The notes below the pieces were generated by a model, which did not search any database, was not told the DNA's origin, and saw only the letters and a list, made by a program, of their open reading frames with translations. This document shows, piece after piece, positions 35,781 to 47,589 of a stretch of 64,000 nt of DNA (the first letter of the stretch is position 1; each line of letters starts with the position of its first letter). Origin of the DNA: Breviolum minutum Mf 1.05b.01 (lineage: Eukaryota; Sar; Dinophyceae; Suessiales; Symbiodiniaceae); assembly GCA_000507305.1 (NCBI GenBank), contig DF239914.1, positions 1 to 64,000 on the forward strand, in the 5' to 3' direction. The translations under genes and the position numbers were made by a program.

Positions 35781-36199
35781 AGGAATAAAACAGCCTTTAA
35801 AAAAATCAATGTATTTCCACCAAAATTATATAGATCCAAGCAGCAAACTTCCACAAAAATGTCTTTGCTACTTCATCCAGACTCTGATGAAATGATCCGG
35901 CAAGACACATGGCCGCGAAGTGGGAGAGACGTCTTCATCCAAGTCCAAGGAGCTCAACTTCAAGGTATTGGCCTTACTACCTGCGATGTCACAAATGTCA
36001 TTTCATGTACATCAGTTTCGTGTGTTTCGTGATTTGTTAAGAGAAAAAAAAACATACAAACATGGGAGGAAGGGTAACAATTTCTGCAAGATGTTCAAAT
36101 ATAAAAAAATACTCTTACATAACACAAACACGAGCAAAACGAGCCTAGCCTAGCCGGCTCCGTGACGGCGAACGTGGTGGAGATCCCTCCACGGTTCCC

Positions 36200-37700
36200 T
36201 GCCCATCCAGATCCCAATCATCCTAAGTGGCACCAATGAGTCAGAAATAGATAGAAATAGGACTGAACGTGGAAGACGAGCATTCTGAACGTGCTTAATA
36301 ATTCTATGTAAATCCCATAGGAACCAATTGATTGATAACCAACGAATCTATGAAATGCAAAGTCTGAGCCGATCTGATGAAATGCAATTTCTGCGAGCGG
36401 CCACATTGAGAAACATGCAAGCCCCGACCCCAGAGGCCCCGTGCCAATGCTCCAAATGTGCTAGCTGGTGATCGATTTACCGTGGGGCTGAGCAGTGTTG
36501 CTGACAGCGAATGTGACCTGCAACAGCTGGAAGTTTGTTACACCCTTGGAGAATTACGTTAAGATTAGAATGTTCATGAATTTCTGGGCATCCATTGGAC
36601 TGGATTGAAACATGGAAAACTCGTTGTCGTCACCATTTCAGCTCTGGACATGGGAGAACTGGGCGCAGTCTTCATCTTCGAACGTTGTCGTTTTAGATCT
36701 CAGGACGGGAAGCTTCGCAAGACATATCGGAAGGGGTGATGAATATGAAACGAAGGAAAGCTCAAAAACGAAAACTTCAACTCATCATGTAAGGAATATG
36801 TAATATGTAGTCTATGTACCTTCATGTGATTCATCAATGCGAATATGTATAAAATATTCTATATTTTTTCTCTTCAAAGGCCATAAAGTCACAGAGCCGA
36901 TCCTCTCTGCTAAGGCCCCTGCTATGACTGGTGTTGCATCGCGACAAAATCAAAGGAGACAATGGGGCCTCATCACATGATGCCGCATGGCCATCCGCAC
37001 AAAGCTAGAATCTGCAAAGTTACCTTCCAGCATGTTATCTAAGAAATTGAAATACTGTAATCATCAATTCGTGGTATACTTCCACACCCTGGCAACACAA
37101 GAATCCTAACGGAAACGTGTTCGCATCCTTCCACCGATGGCCTTGGGTTTTGGCGCCATAGTTGCCTCAAAGGTGAAAAAAATCTGGAAAAGTATCCTAT
37201 CATATCATCCTATCCAAGGTATCTATCGAGTCAACTATCTGTCTAAAGCCTGAGAACCTGACTTTTCTGCCACCTCCATAACTGATGGCTTCTGCGCACG
37301 GATCGGCCTGCAGGAGAAAAAATTGAAACGGCCACAGCTTGTTTGGCTAAAGCGCTGTGGAACTTCCAGAATGTTTCCAGCAAATCATTTAATCAGTGTT
37401 TGATCATGATTTTTGCTCACAAAACACAAACAACTTTTGTCTTAAAACCTCTCCATCCCACCCATAGGCCGCGCACCCTATAAACTGCTTCGCCCGTTTG
37501 CGGGTCGAAGTCTTCCAGTTTCAGTTCTCGACCTTGGGTGCACTACAGCCACGCATCCCATCCTCTTTGGGTGTAAAAAAACACCAACCTCAACGCATTG
37601 CTGAAATATGCTGAAAATACATAAGGGGTACATTTCGTGAATTCAGAATTCCCATGAATTTCCTATACAACCTACCTTTAGGATGGCTGGCGGATTTTGT
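36200..37700. other. No supported gene
   Basis: Short open frames only; none shows the codon or motif features of the exons around it. Likely intron or spacer of the EF-hand gene region. Confidence 0.35.
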
Positions 37701-38519
37701 CACCCAAACCTCATAGTCCTTTTGGCGAAAAAAAGCCGCCCGACGGCTCCAGTCGGTACGAAGCAGCTTGAAAAGGCGATGTGCGTCACCTCACGGGCTA
37801 CCCTGAAAACCCGGACAAGGTAGAAGACAGAGATGTAATTTCAGGGATAAAGGTCCAGGTATATTCCAGGTATCAAGTTGCAAATGAAAACAAGTGGCTT
37901 TTTGCAACCACTGTAGGGACTCTGCTTTTAAACTAGACTTTTCAGCTCCAGTTAATGATACATTTCTATTTTTTAGTGATTCCACTGTCTTGCCCTTTTT
38001 GCATTTTTGGATTCCAGTCTTTTCAAGCAGCCTTTTCAAGCTTTACCCGTAGAATCCGGTACTCTCGCTAAAGACTCTTCACTCTCTCAGTTCCAGATTT
38101 CCCCCACCTACGAAGCCCAGCTCCTGCCAAGACTTGTGGGAGAAAAGGGGTGGCTTCCCAATCTGAATGGCTACCCTAAACTCCCACCACCTTCATCCAT
38201 TTTCACCACAAAATTTGCTAACCAATAATGGAATTTAAAGCAAAGCTGTGGTCCGGATCCCAGAATTTCAGCATTTCATGAAAGAGCTGCTTTTGTTGGT
38301 GAATTAACTTCGTCTGATGCGTTGCAAAATGTCAGAGAAAGGAAGGATCCTTTAGGAAAAGCACAGGTTTTGCAGAAAACAACTCATTGCAAGGGACTTT
38401 TTGTCGGGTAAATTTCATGGCTCCTGGCAGCGCGAGATGAAAACCGTCTCGGGCACTCCAGGCTTGTTTTCGATGTTGAAACCTTAGCATCGAAATCGTC
38501 AGATTGATGCAAATTTTCA

Positions 38520-39565
38520 GGTTTCCAAGCCCTGAAAGTTGAGTACAGGACCATTGTACCAGGCATTGAGCATGTTTCCATGCTTATCAAGGCAGATTGA
38601 CCTGCGATTTCGATGCAAGATTTGAGGTGTCCATGGCTTGAATTTCTCCAAAGTGCCCCAACAAAAAGTGCTATGGCTTTCCATGGCTTCCCTGCCTAGA
38701 ATCCAAAAAACTTGTGAAGTTCTAAACATCCTCAAAATGGAACAACCCCCCGAACCCCATGCCTGAAATCCTCCAGCTCCTGATGGGCCTGGTTTAACCA
38801 CGGGTAAAAAAGTCAGCCGAACCCACCTCTTTAAACGCATCCCGGACGAGATCTGTCAGCTTTTTGTAAACTTGAAGCTTTTAAACACTCGACATTCGTA
38901 ACCCTTCGTACCTTTGGATCTATCTCTTTCAAAGAGATGAAGCCAGTCTTCTCTGTGTCCAGTTCTCCCCAAATCCTCATGGTGGAGGTGTTTCCATGGG
39001 AGGTTTCACTGAATAGAATTTTTAAAAATAAACGCAAAGAAATGCACACATCTGGAAACATCATGACATCCTTGCACCTCGCAACAAACAACAACCAACG
39101 ACCATCTCAGCCATGGACTTTCGCAAGTTTCCCGTGAAGCCCATCTGCCGGCAACGATGATTGAACTCACCTGGGAGAACCCGAGACTTCCAGCAGGCGG
39201 ACAGTGGGAATTACCGTAAAGGTAAGGATGGACGAATGGACGAATGCAGAAATCCTGCAACCATTTGGGGTAGTCTTGTTGAAAATATTGCTTTATGCTT
39301 TCAACAATGCCAAAGATTACGGAAACCACTGTCGTTTAAAACAAGAGGATAAACAAAGAACAAATCACACCGCCAAAGAATTTGAGATAAACTTATATAC
39401 CTACCCAACTGGTGCTGGATTTTGTAGGTCAACTCTATGGATGGTTTACGTTCGGATGTTCATCATCAAAAGGGACCAAGTTCCGCAGCCCCTCCGTGGC
39501 ATGGACATCCCAAGACAAGGGACCGAAGGAAATATGGCCATTACCATCAGGATCTAAGGAAACTC
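38520..39565 (-). CDS. EF-hand exons (three units)
   Basis: From about 39565: AWRVSLDPDGNGHISFG, a near-canonical loop with D at 1 and 3, N at 5, G at 6 and S at 9. Exon 38975-38912 (64 nt) encodes IWGELDTEKTGFISLKEIDP and ends at AAG|GTACGA; here the loop D-T-E-K-T-G-F-I-S-L-K-E is complete in one exon. Near 38870-38820 lies LTDLVRDAFKEVGSADFF. Near 38590-38560 is DKHGNMLNAW with donor GCCTG|GTACAA. This is the clearest EF-hand group outside the duplicated cassettes and probably the 5' half of a long gene. Confidence 0.58.
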
Positions 39566-40742
39566 GCCAGGCTGCAGCCTGTCATCTTCCAAATGGAAAT
39601 GGAGCAGCTTGTTTTTTCAACTTGGAGCAACGTGAACTGTGCCATGCCAAGAACTTTTCAAGCAGGTCGGTGGAGCTACAGAGCCGAACTTTCGAGAAAG
39701 CAGAAGACGGAATCCCTGCAGCGAACGGATGGTATGACCAGTGGCTGAAGTATGACTCAAAACTCGGTCCTTTGTGAGATTTGTTGAAATGAAAGTTGAC
39801 ATGTCACAATTGTTTCAATGATTTTCAATGCATGCCTCTGGACCCTGGTTGCCCAGCAAACCAGCATCATCTGCGTTCCTGGCAACCACAGGTTGGATTA
39901 ATAACACCAATGGAAAATCCACCATTTGTGGATGTATGCCATTTCCTATTGAAAAAGGAGTGATTTCATGTGATTTCCTATAGTTACAGTATACTATCAA
40001 TTTCTGCAGAGATGTATCTTTTGTATATCTTTCCTGTTGAGAAAATCATGGATTTTTGGGGTGCAGCCCTGGAGCTGGATGGATGGATGTTTCGCCTGGT
40101 ATCTTCAACAAGCTCTCGATGAACCTTTGAGGTGGCACGTCGGATCAAAAATTGCGGCGTGGGCCTCAGGCCATCGAAACGGGTATCGGGGGGTATTCGG
40201 GATGGATACCCAGGAGGATATCTTATGGGTAAAGAATGAATCAAAGGTGTTTTGTGCTACATGTCAGCAAATGGCTGGTGGGACAGATCTTTGAACTATC
40301 ATATGCAACAAATAGTTGGAAACAAACTGTGGCACCATTGCAAAAACTGAAACAAAAACAAAATGAGTCTTTTCTGGCTACGCTCTCTTTTTGAGTGATG
40401 TGACCTTTCTTTAAATTGTGCCCCAGGGACTTCAGGGGATAACTTCACAATACTTCATACATTTCGGCCAAAGCACTCACTTTGACGCTCCAAGAAGTCA
40501 TTCAGGCGGCTGGAGGCTTTGGAGCGTGGACGGCCCTGCCAGAGATCATTGGTATGAGGTTCCGGGGCCTGGAATGTTTGTCAGGTGGTTAACAGTTTTG
40601 GCATTTCATCTGATGCACAAAAAAAGAAATCTCAGCTGGTGTTCTTTCTTGGTTGAACGGGAGCAAATGGATTGAAAATAACGCCAGCGTATAATCCAAA
40701 TTCAATGAGTGTAGCATGCGACTCGATAATTCTCAAAGAATG

Positions 40743-41206
40743 CTAGGCATCAAGAACGAACCGGCGCACCGTGGAAGAGGCTTTGCTACTGTCACGATTG
40801 GGACTGTCTGGCTCATCCGGGACAGCTAGTGTTCCTGGCAAGACAATTGATCGCTCGATCCCTGCCGATTGCCACAAAAATAAAACTGAGCAAGCATTCG
40901 GTATCACCTTACCTCTTTCACTCCATTCTTTTGATGGGAATAGATTGTCGTCAACTGCTTCGAATCAAAAACTTCTTCCGAAACACCAACACCTCTATCA
41001 CCTCTAACCCACCCATCCTGGAGCCATGGTGAAAGAACAGCGGGGCAGGGCATCCCTTGAGCCATATTGGAGGTCATAAGGTCAAGAAGTTCAATCAAGA
41101 TTTGCATCAGGTTTTCTCAAACCCAATGGCATTGCGACATGGTCCATGGCTGGGCGCGGCTCTCATCTTCAAAATTTTGAGGTGGCGGGGTCGCACACTC
41201 CATAGG
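40743..41206 (-). CDS. Small unknown gene downstream of the ASNSD1-like gene
   Basis: A possible start ATG near 41205 opens MECATPPPQNFEDESRAQPW and reaches a donor at CATTGG|GTTTGA. A middle block reads GMPCPAVLSPWLQDGWVRG (about 41052-40995). The last exon reads RSIVLPGTLAVPDEPDSPN, then SSTVRRFVLDA and a stop at 40743-40745. Direction and position suggest a separate short gene in the cluster. No family recognised, and exon joins are uncertain. Confidence 0.42.
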
Positions 41207-41776
41207 CAGCACTAAAACCCTAAACGGAAGATACTGCTGATGGACATATTTTCTCGCCTTTTTCTGTTACCAAACCCAGTATCCAACTATCTTTAGAATT
41301 TCCGACAAAAAAACAAAAGCATTCTGCATATCCTTGGTATCCATCTAGAATCTATGCATTCTGAACTTGTCCATCAACAGTGGTCCTGCGTATCTCATCG
41401 CCACTCAACCATCATCATGGCTGATGATCGGCATGTCCTGGTGTGCACCAATTGCACAGTTACGCATTGTTCATTTCACTCGGCAAGGTCTGATGTGTAC
41501 CCTGGTTCCATGGTCGATCAACCTCTCATTTACTAGGAGACTGTCATTGTCAAACAACCTTCGTATAAAGAAAAAATACGGGTTGTATCAATTTCATGAG
41601 CTACTATGGATGGGGCTATGACATCCCTGGTACTCTCAGAACTGCATTTTGTAGTGCAATGCTCCTATTGGAACATGCATGCTCTAGGCTTTACAGACAG
41701 TATGTAATCCGTTATCCATCATGCGGTGCCCAGTTTGCCAAAAACACCCATCATGGAGATATCACTACAGAAAGGG

Positions 41777-44700
41777 CTAGATCTTGAGGAAAACAGCCAG
41801 CTGTCGAAAAATGCTACAAGGATCCCGCCCTACTTTTTGCTCTTCAATCGAAGCAATCATCGTCACACTCAACGCGTCGACCTCCCGGACGCCACATGGC
41901 AAGAAAGGACTAGAAACAAAGTCGCAGTCGACCAACCCTGCATCTGTATCATCCGTCGCCTCTGGATACATCTTCCGCAAGACTTCGAAAAGTAAATCGG
42001 CTTCTTGTGGAGATGCAATGGTGCAACCCACCAGCGACTTCTCCGGAAATTTCCGCACTTGAAGTATCGTACCGTCATGCACGATTCGTCGCATACTTGA
42101 TTGCGAGGCAGGACAAGAGCCCCACTCCGGGGCATAAGCTCGAAGACCAGCACAGTCACAAGCCGCTGCAAAGGACCCCCAGAGATCCAAATCACACACA
42201 TGCCCGCAGGCAGCAACCTGCACTCCAAACTCCTCACGAGCCACATTCAACGCTTCAATCAAAGCTGTCATATCGTAACCCTTGGATCCCACAGGAGCAG
42301 ATAGGCCCAGCACTGGCACCTTCACATCTCTTCCAAATTCGTGTGCACGAATTCGAGCAGACTCCTCGGTAGGTGGAATGATGCAGGCGATCTCACAGCG
42401 CCAACTTCTGAGCAAGCAATAGACCTGGATACTGTGGTATCCACTCGTAAACAACAAAGCAACTGGAGAATGTGATGATCCAGGTACTGACATCACATAA
42501 TTTGCTTGATGATATCTTGTATCTTCCTGTTGTTTTCCAGCTTCATTGGACAGAATCTTCAGTGCATTGTAGATCCTTGAGCCATATTGAGCTGCTCGCT
42601 TGCGTCGTTCCGCAATCCTCTTGGGTGCCTGCAGGCTGCGTGCCACGTGGCGCAAGGCGCCTTTGCCACCATCGGCCGCCAGCTGGGAGGCTTCGGAGTC
42701 GGGACACGGAGGGGAGCTGGGGAGACTCAAGGCGAGTTGGAGGAGCTCCGCATCCAGAAATGGATATCCTGGAAATTCGGAAGGAAATTCTCGATCCAAA
42801 AAGATCCCATCTTTTTTTGGTTGCCAGGAGTATTAATTTGGCTTCATTAGTAGGTGGCTTGAAACTCATTAGATCTTGACGATTCCTGCAATCAACTGAA
42901 ACTATCAACATTGATATATTCACACCATTGCAACAACCATTCCAAATATTCCAAGTCTCTGATTTCAACCTCTGCCAGGGCTGCTACTGCAAAATCACGT
43001 TGCAGATCACGATGATACATTTGAGCAAGCCCCAAAGTCCGGTCTCGACTGGTGGCTTCATCTCCAGCAGCACAGGCCCTTGCATGACGTTGGTATCCAG
43101 CAAAGGCTTCCTCTGATCCTGGAAATCGGAAGCACCAACAAAAACAGGTCACAAAATAAATCTTCCAAACCACCACCACCACCAGTGCTGTCTCAAGTGT
43201 TTTGTCGGCCATGTTTTGGACGACAGGGGGACTTCACGTTCACTGTGTTGGGGAGATGGTCAAAAGTTCGAGCATGCCAAATGCATTGACAAAGAAGCTA
43301 CACTGCGTTGAGATGCCTCAATTTGCGCTTACTTGAAACGTGCCTAGGGAGTTTATAGGCCCAAAGGGAAGCAACACGTGCAGGATCCAAATAATTCATC
43401 AGTATTTCATCAGTCCCTTTGCAAAACAAGACTTTGCTCTTGATTTGGTGGCTCCAATTTATCCGTCGCAAAAAAACTCTATTTGCAACCTTGCTTGTTA
43501 CTCATCTTGAGGCGGAATCAATGTGACGCCCAGTCCTAAGCCACTGAGCACTACTCGAACACCATCCCTTGCAGCCATTTGACAGGCAGCCAGCATGGTC
43601 ATACCCACCGAAGCTTTCACACTATTCAAATCTGCCACCACTGGAGCACATTGTAGAAGCAGTGCCTCTGCCTCAACTCAAGGAACACAACGAAAAAACA
43701 TTGAAAAACACTTCCCAAAGGAGACAACAGGCGGCGAGGTCTGTTTGCTAATTTCTGAATAGTTCCCACTTCAATTGTGAAGGTTTCCCAGAACTGACAA
43801 AACTGCGATTCTCAGGACGGGTGCCTCTTTCAGATTCACCACATGAGCCTCCCAGGACAAGGCCATTTCCGTAGCAGCAGCTTCGGCCATTGATAAGTCT
43901 TCAGGGTATGCATACCTGGATCACACATCAACTTCTCTCATTCAAAAGCATGGCCAAGTCCACAGAAAAAGAGATTTGGCCAAGTGCAACAGCTATGGCC
44001 ATATGACTTTTGCCAAGTGGCTAGTAGCAAACGGATCGCAAAATTTAGTGGTGTTTAGTCTTCCAATGGTCAATCATTTTGTGTTTTGGAGAATGAAAGG
44101 ATATCCTGGTAAAACAGATTGATGTAAGATAGATCATATAATAAATGGCAACGAGATCTTTTTTATTATCTATACGACAAATTATATATGTCAGTGTAGA
44201 ACCCAGGGTCGAAAGCACACTATGGGAACTTATTGCGAATGCACAGATTGACAAAAGCAGGGCAATCCAAACATATAAAAACTTGAAAACGCAACATGGG
44301 CAAATGAACCGACCAAGGCATCTATAGCACAGATACACATTGTGGGAAAATGTTTAAGGAGTAAGAACCCCCCTAGCATGCAAAATCGCTTTATTGGAGA
44401 GCAATGAGGTCCAACAAGGGTTTATGATTTAGCAAACCTACCACAGGGTTTGAACAAGTCCGATGAAACTGAAAAAACAAGAAAACACGGACGTCCAGCT
44501 GCTTGTTCTTGATTTTCTTGTCATCCATGTGAAACCCCACGGTGTAGCATGAGCATTTGCAAGGTGCCAATTTTTCTGTAAATAGCCAGGCAAGAAGTCC
44601 TGAATCCAAGCCACCACTAAACAAAAGACCAACGTGATCCTCACCCACAATGCATCGTTGGACTGCTTGAATCAATGCTTCCCGCAAGTGTAGAGTGAGC

Positions 44701-45743
44701 TCTTCCTCCCCAGTCTTTTCCATTCCGTTCTCGACCTTCCCATGCAATCCATAAAAATTGTCGGGCATGGATGCTTCCAAGCCATCCAAGGATGACCAGC
44801 GATGCATCAACCTTGGACAGGCCTGTCGCCAACGATGTGGTGCTGCTGCCAAAGGAACCAACTTGGACGGCCAGTAGGGGGATAGCAGAAGAAACTCATC
44901 CTCACACGCCATCCACATGGGAAACACACCCACCGTGTCGGACACCGCAAATACCTGGAGCTGCTGTTGATCACCACAAACATAGACAGCCCAAAACGAT
45001 CCCGTCTGTTTGGAGAAATACCTGATCCGGAGCGTCACCGTTGCAAGTTTTGGCAAACTCACTGTCTTTCTGCAGTGCACAACTCTACAATTGGATCAAT
45101 GACAAAACCACCATTTGCGTCTCAAATCCACTTACCATGTCACAACAACATTACTTTCTTCATCATCATCATCATCATCATCGTCATCATCGTCATCGTC
45201 TCTCAACAGTGGCCTTCGCAAATCGACCAGATCATTGCGAAGCTCTAAGAGTTGTTTTGCCACTTCTTCCCAGATAAGCACCTGCGAGATGTTCGAAAGA
45301 AACGAGATGGCAAGGGTGCAGTTTTCTGAAAGGACAAACATGGATGTAAAAATTGCTCAAAGTACAAAGATTCATTGTTGACATGGTGAGCTTTGGGGTG
45401 GGCCGGGTGAGGTTTGATGTCAAACTGAGCATTCATATGTCATATGTCATATGTCATACATGTCATAGTGCCAAATGAGTATGCGTTGTCGTTCGATGGG
45501 TGTTCAATTAGTCAAAAAAAAAACGGTAGAAACCGCACCAATTGAGAGATGAACTGTGCAACTGGTTGGCGGGATGTCCGCAATCAAAAGTAGCACTGCT
45601 GCTGCAATTCTCCAATTTTACCCTGCCTCCTTCCCATGAAAAACACGCCCACGTACCAGCAGCACACTCTTACTACTTGATGTTTCCGGGTTCCAAGTGA
45701 AGGAAGCTTCGTTTCCTGGCCGATCTTTTGAAGCTGTACTCGA
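41777..45743 (-). CDS. ASNSD1-like asparagine synthetase-family protein with C-terminal Dph6-like domain
   Basis: Exons in reading order: 45743-45622, 45325-45136, 45021 to about 44475, 43915-43804, 43671-43530, 43118-42960, 42768-41777. The N-terminal amidotransferase half is weak, and the expected N-terminal Cys exon was not found. The synthetase half is clear: VGLLFSGGLDSG (PP-loop), PEDLSMAEAAATEMALSWEA, VVADLNSVKASVGMTM, VRVVLSGLG, EEAFAGYQRH, EIRYPFLDAELL, KRAAQYGSRIY. Order and spacing match ASNSD1 better than true asparagine synthetase. The last exon then runs on for about 240 codons into a domain like Dph6 (ATP_bind_4): GHVCDLDLWGSF, LRAYAPEWG. Its nucleotide loop is FTSGYHS where SGGKDS is usual, so activity is doubtful. 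Introns after 43530 (GC) and 42960 (GA) have non-GT donors. The 45622/45325 join is out of phase as read, so a small exon may be missing. Confidence 0.78.
43930..44390. other. Intron of the ASNSD1-like gene, no exon seen
   Basis: AT-rich, with stops in all frames. It lies between the PP-loop exon and the exon at 43915. Confidence 0.5.
45157..45205. repeat. (ATC)n/(GTC)n microsatellite inside a coding exon
   Basis: On the gene strand it reads as GAT/GAC and encodes a run of about 13 Asp inside exon 45325-45136. The exon ends at a canonical donor (ATG|GTAAGT), and the next exon joins in phase, so the Asp run appears translated. Confidence 0.8.
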
Positions 45744-45884
45744 CTGCATTGAGGCACAAAAAATCCCAATCACCTTGAACCCTTGAATTTGATAGGGAAC
45801 ACTGCACAAAATTTAAAAAAAAAACAATGTTTGGGGGTTGGACCAAAGATAAACATGAACACTGGACGTCACAAACAGTCGACT

Positions 45885-46160
45885 GACCCATCCGCCTTTG
45901 ACAGTGTACTCAATGTCATTAGCCCAACACAACACGCTGGACACATCACGAACAACAAGGGTATTGGCCATTGCAAGCGTGAAATCGCAGTCTGATTCCC
46001 AACACTCCAGAAACTCAGGGCTGCTGCTGGTGGTAGTGGTGGTAGTGGTGCTGGTGCTGGCGGTGCTGGTGCTGGTGCTAAAGGAGGCTGCATGAGTGTA
46101 CCACGCGTGCTGCGCGAAACAGTGGGACATGAATTGACTCTTGTCCCCTCCGTAGAGCTA
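45885..46160 (-). CDS. Probable exon, unknown protein
   Basis: After an acceptor (GTGCTCTAG) near 46160 one frame reads LYGGDKSQFMSHCFAQHAWY, then a Ser/Thr-rich stretch from a GGT/GCT-like repeat (46020-46080), then ESDCDFTLAMANTLVVRDVS and NDIEYTVKGGWVSR. It could be the 5' end of the ASNSD1-like gene, but it does not resemble a glutamine amidotransferase start. It could equally be the 3' part of the U-box gene. Not recognised. Confidence 0.45.
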
Positions 46161-46449
46161 GAGCACAAAGCAAAAAGCACCTACATCTCTGGTTGCCAGA
46201 TCTGCGTAAATTATATCATGTCAAAATGTTTGAAATGGCGGTGGTTGTGCACCACATTGAAGCCAAAAAGCTGAAGGGATGTGGCATGTGCGTTTTGCTT
46301 GAAGCACTGAAACACCAGCAGTGTCTGTTGGAATGCCCCCCAAATTCCATCTTTAAAAATTCCTGCAAAATGTGACAGCATAAATGGACAAAAATGACGA
46401 GTCATCTTCAACCATCGACAGGTGTGAATTTGCCAAGTTTGCTCCTCCT

Positions 46450-46625
46450 CTACCCGCAAGGCTGCACGAACATGACGAGCTCGGACCTCGCAGTGTGAGG
46501 ACAACGCGGAGGTTTCAAGCAACGAAGGATGCTGCTTTTCAAGGGCGTAAATGTTTCCGCCTCATCCCAATCCTCGTCAAAGTCACCATCATCATACTCC
46601 TCATCCTGCAAATTCTCGTATTAAA
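46450..46625 (-). CDS. Acidic exon candidate
   Basis: The frame reads EYDDGDFDEDWDEAETFTPL, then KSSILRCLKPPRCPHTARSE, ending VMFVQPCG at a possible donor GTAGAG. The acidic stretch is typical of a disordered linker. It probably belongs with the U-box gene upstream. No domain. Confidence 0.42.
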
Positions 46626-47114
46626 CTTGCTGGTTGCAAACTGAACCAAGCAAGGGCACCAAAATCAGCAAAATCCACTGATGTGGAAGACTACTGTCCT
46701 CATCACTTGGAGCATCCTTATGACAATGAGCTGCCAAAGCTTCACAGGTACAAACTGCTGGAACCAAAGGACATGAATCTTTGATCATCATAGATCTCCC
46801 AGTGAAACCACACAAAAACACCTATCCACTTGTAGCTTAGCATGGCACATTTTCTGAGAGATCTGCAAGATCACCTTAGCACCGAATCTCAAATGGCACA
46901 CCTCACCTGTCTCAACAGCTTAACAACAGAAACGTCTCAGTGGCAAACAAGTCTTCATGGCAACTCCACCTCTTCGGCCTTCACATGTCCTGAAAAAGCT
47001 CAATGGGAAAGGTTTCACCATTGGTTTTACAAAACGTGTTCCTCGTTTGGATTCTGTCAATCCACATCTTCAGTGCTCTTGAAGCAAACAAGGCTGACAA
47101 CACAATTTGATATC

Positions 47115-47589
47115 ATCACACCAAGTCCTCTTTTCAGCCAACTGCGTCTCATAGGCTTCAATCAAATGTCGTAATGCGAAGTTCTCCGTCAAATACCTTG
47201 AGATAGCAGATAGAAACGACACCTTTTCAAAAATTTCCCTCTACCAACTTAAACCAACTTGTACTTGCTCAGTTTGTGCTTCCTATGTCTTCCCATTTTC
47301 AGCTCCACTGCTACGCCAGCAGACCGGTGTGCCAGTACTGCACCAGTCATGGGTGAGGTGTTGTGCATCGAGAGCCACTTCTCGATGGCCTGTCCGGGTA
47401 AAACAACCCTGATTCATACTGTTGATGGAAAAAATATGACACAATCCCATACCAGTTGGAATAGTTAAAAGATATGAAAATATTGAGTTGAATGCGATTT
47501 GCATTTCCAGACTCCGCCCTCAGGGAAGAGGCTGTTTGCAAGGGATCCAACGCCTGCCGTTCGTAGGTGAAACCATCAGCAGCTAAGAC
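47115..47589 (-). CDS. U-box domain protein (partial gene model)
   Basis: Three exons join in phase to give most of a U-box: 47589-47554 (VLAADGFTYERQ), 47389-47325 (AIEKWLSMHNTSPMTGAVLA then HR) and one from 47196 (YLTENFALRHLIEAYETQLA). AADGFTYER, AIEKWL, SPMTG and FALRHLI are the family landmarks. The expected first exon (C-P-I...D-P) should lie between 47600 and 48400 but I did not find it. A U-box gives E2-binding, E3 ubiquitin ligase activity. The first intron is GC-AG, the second GT-AG. Downstream exons probably include the acidic block at 46450-46625. Confidence 0.75.

Noticed and set aside
39204-39777. Overlapping plus-strand frames of more than 100 codons
   Set aside because: The minus strand carries a clear EF-hand loop (DPDGNGHISF) in the same place.
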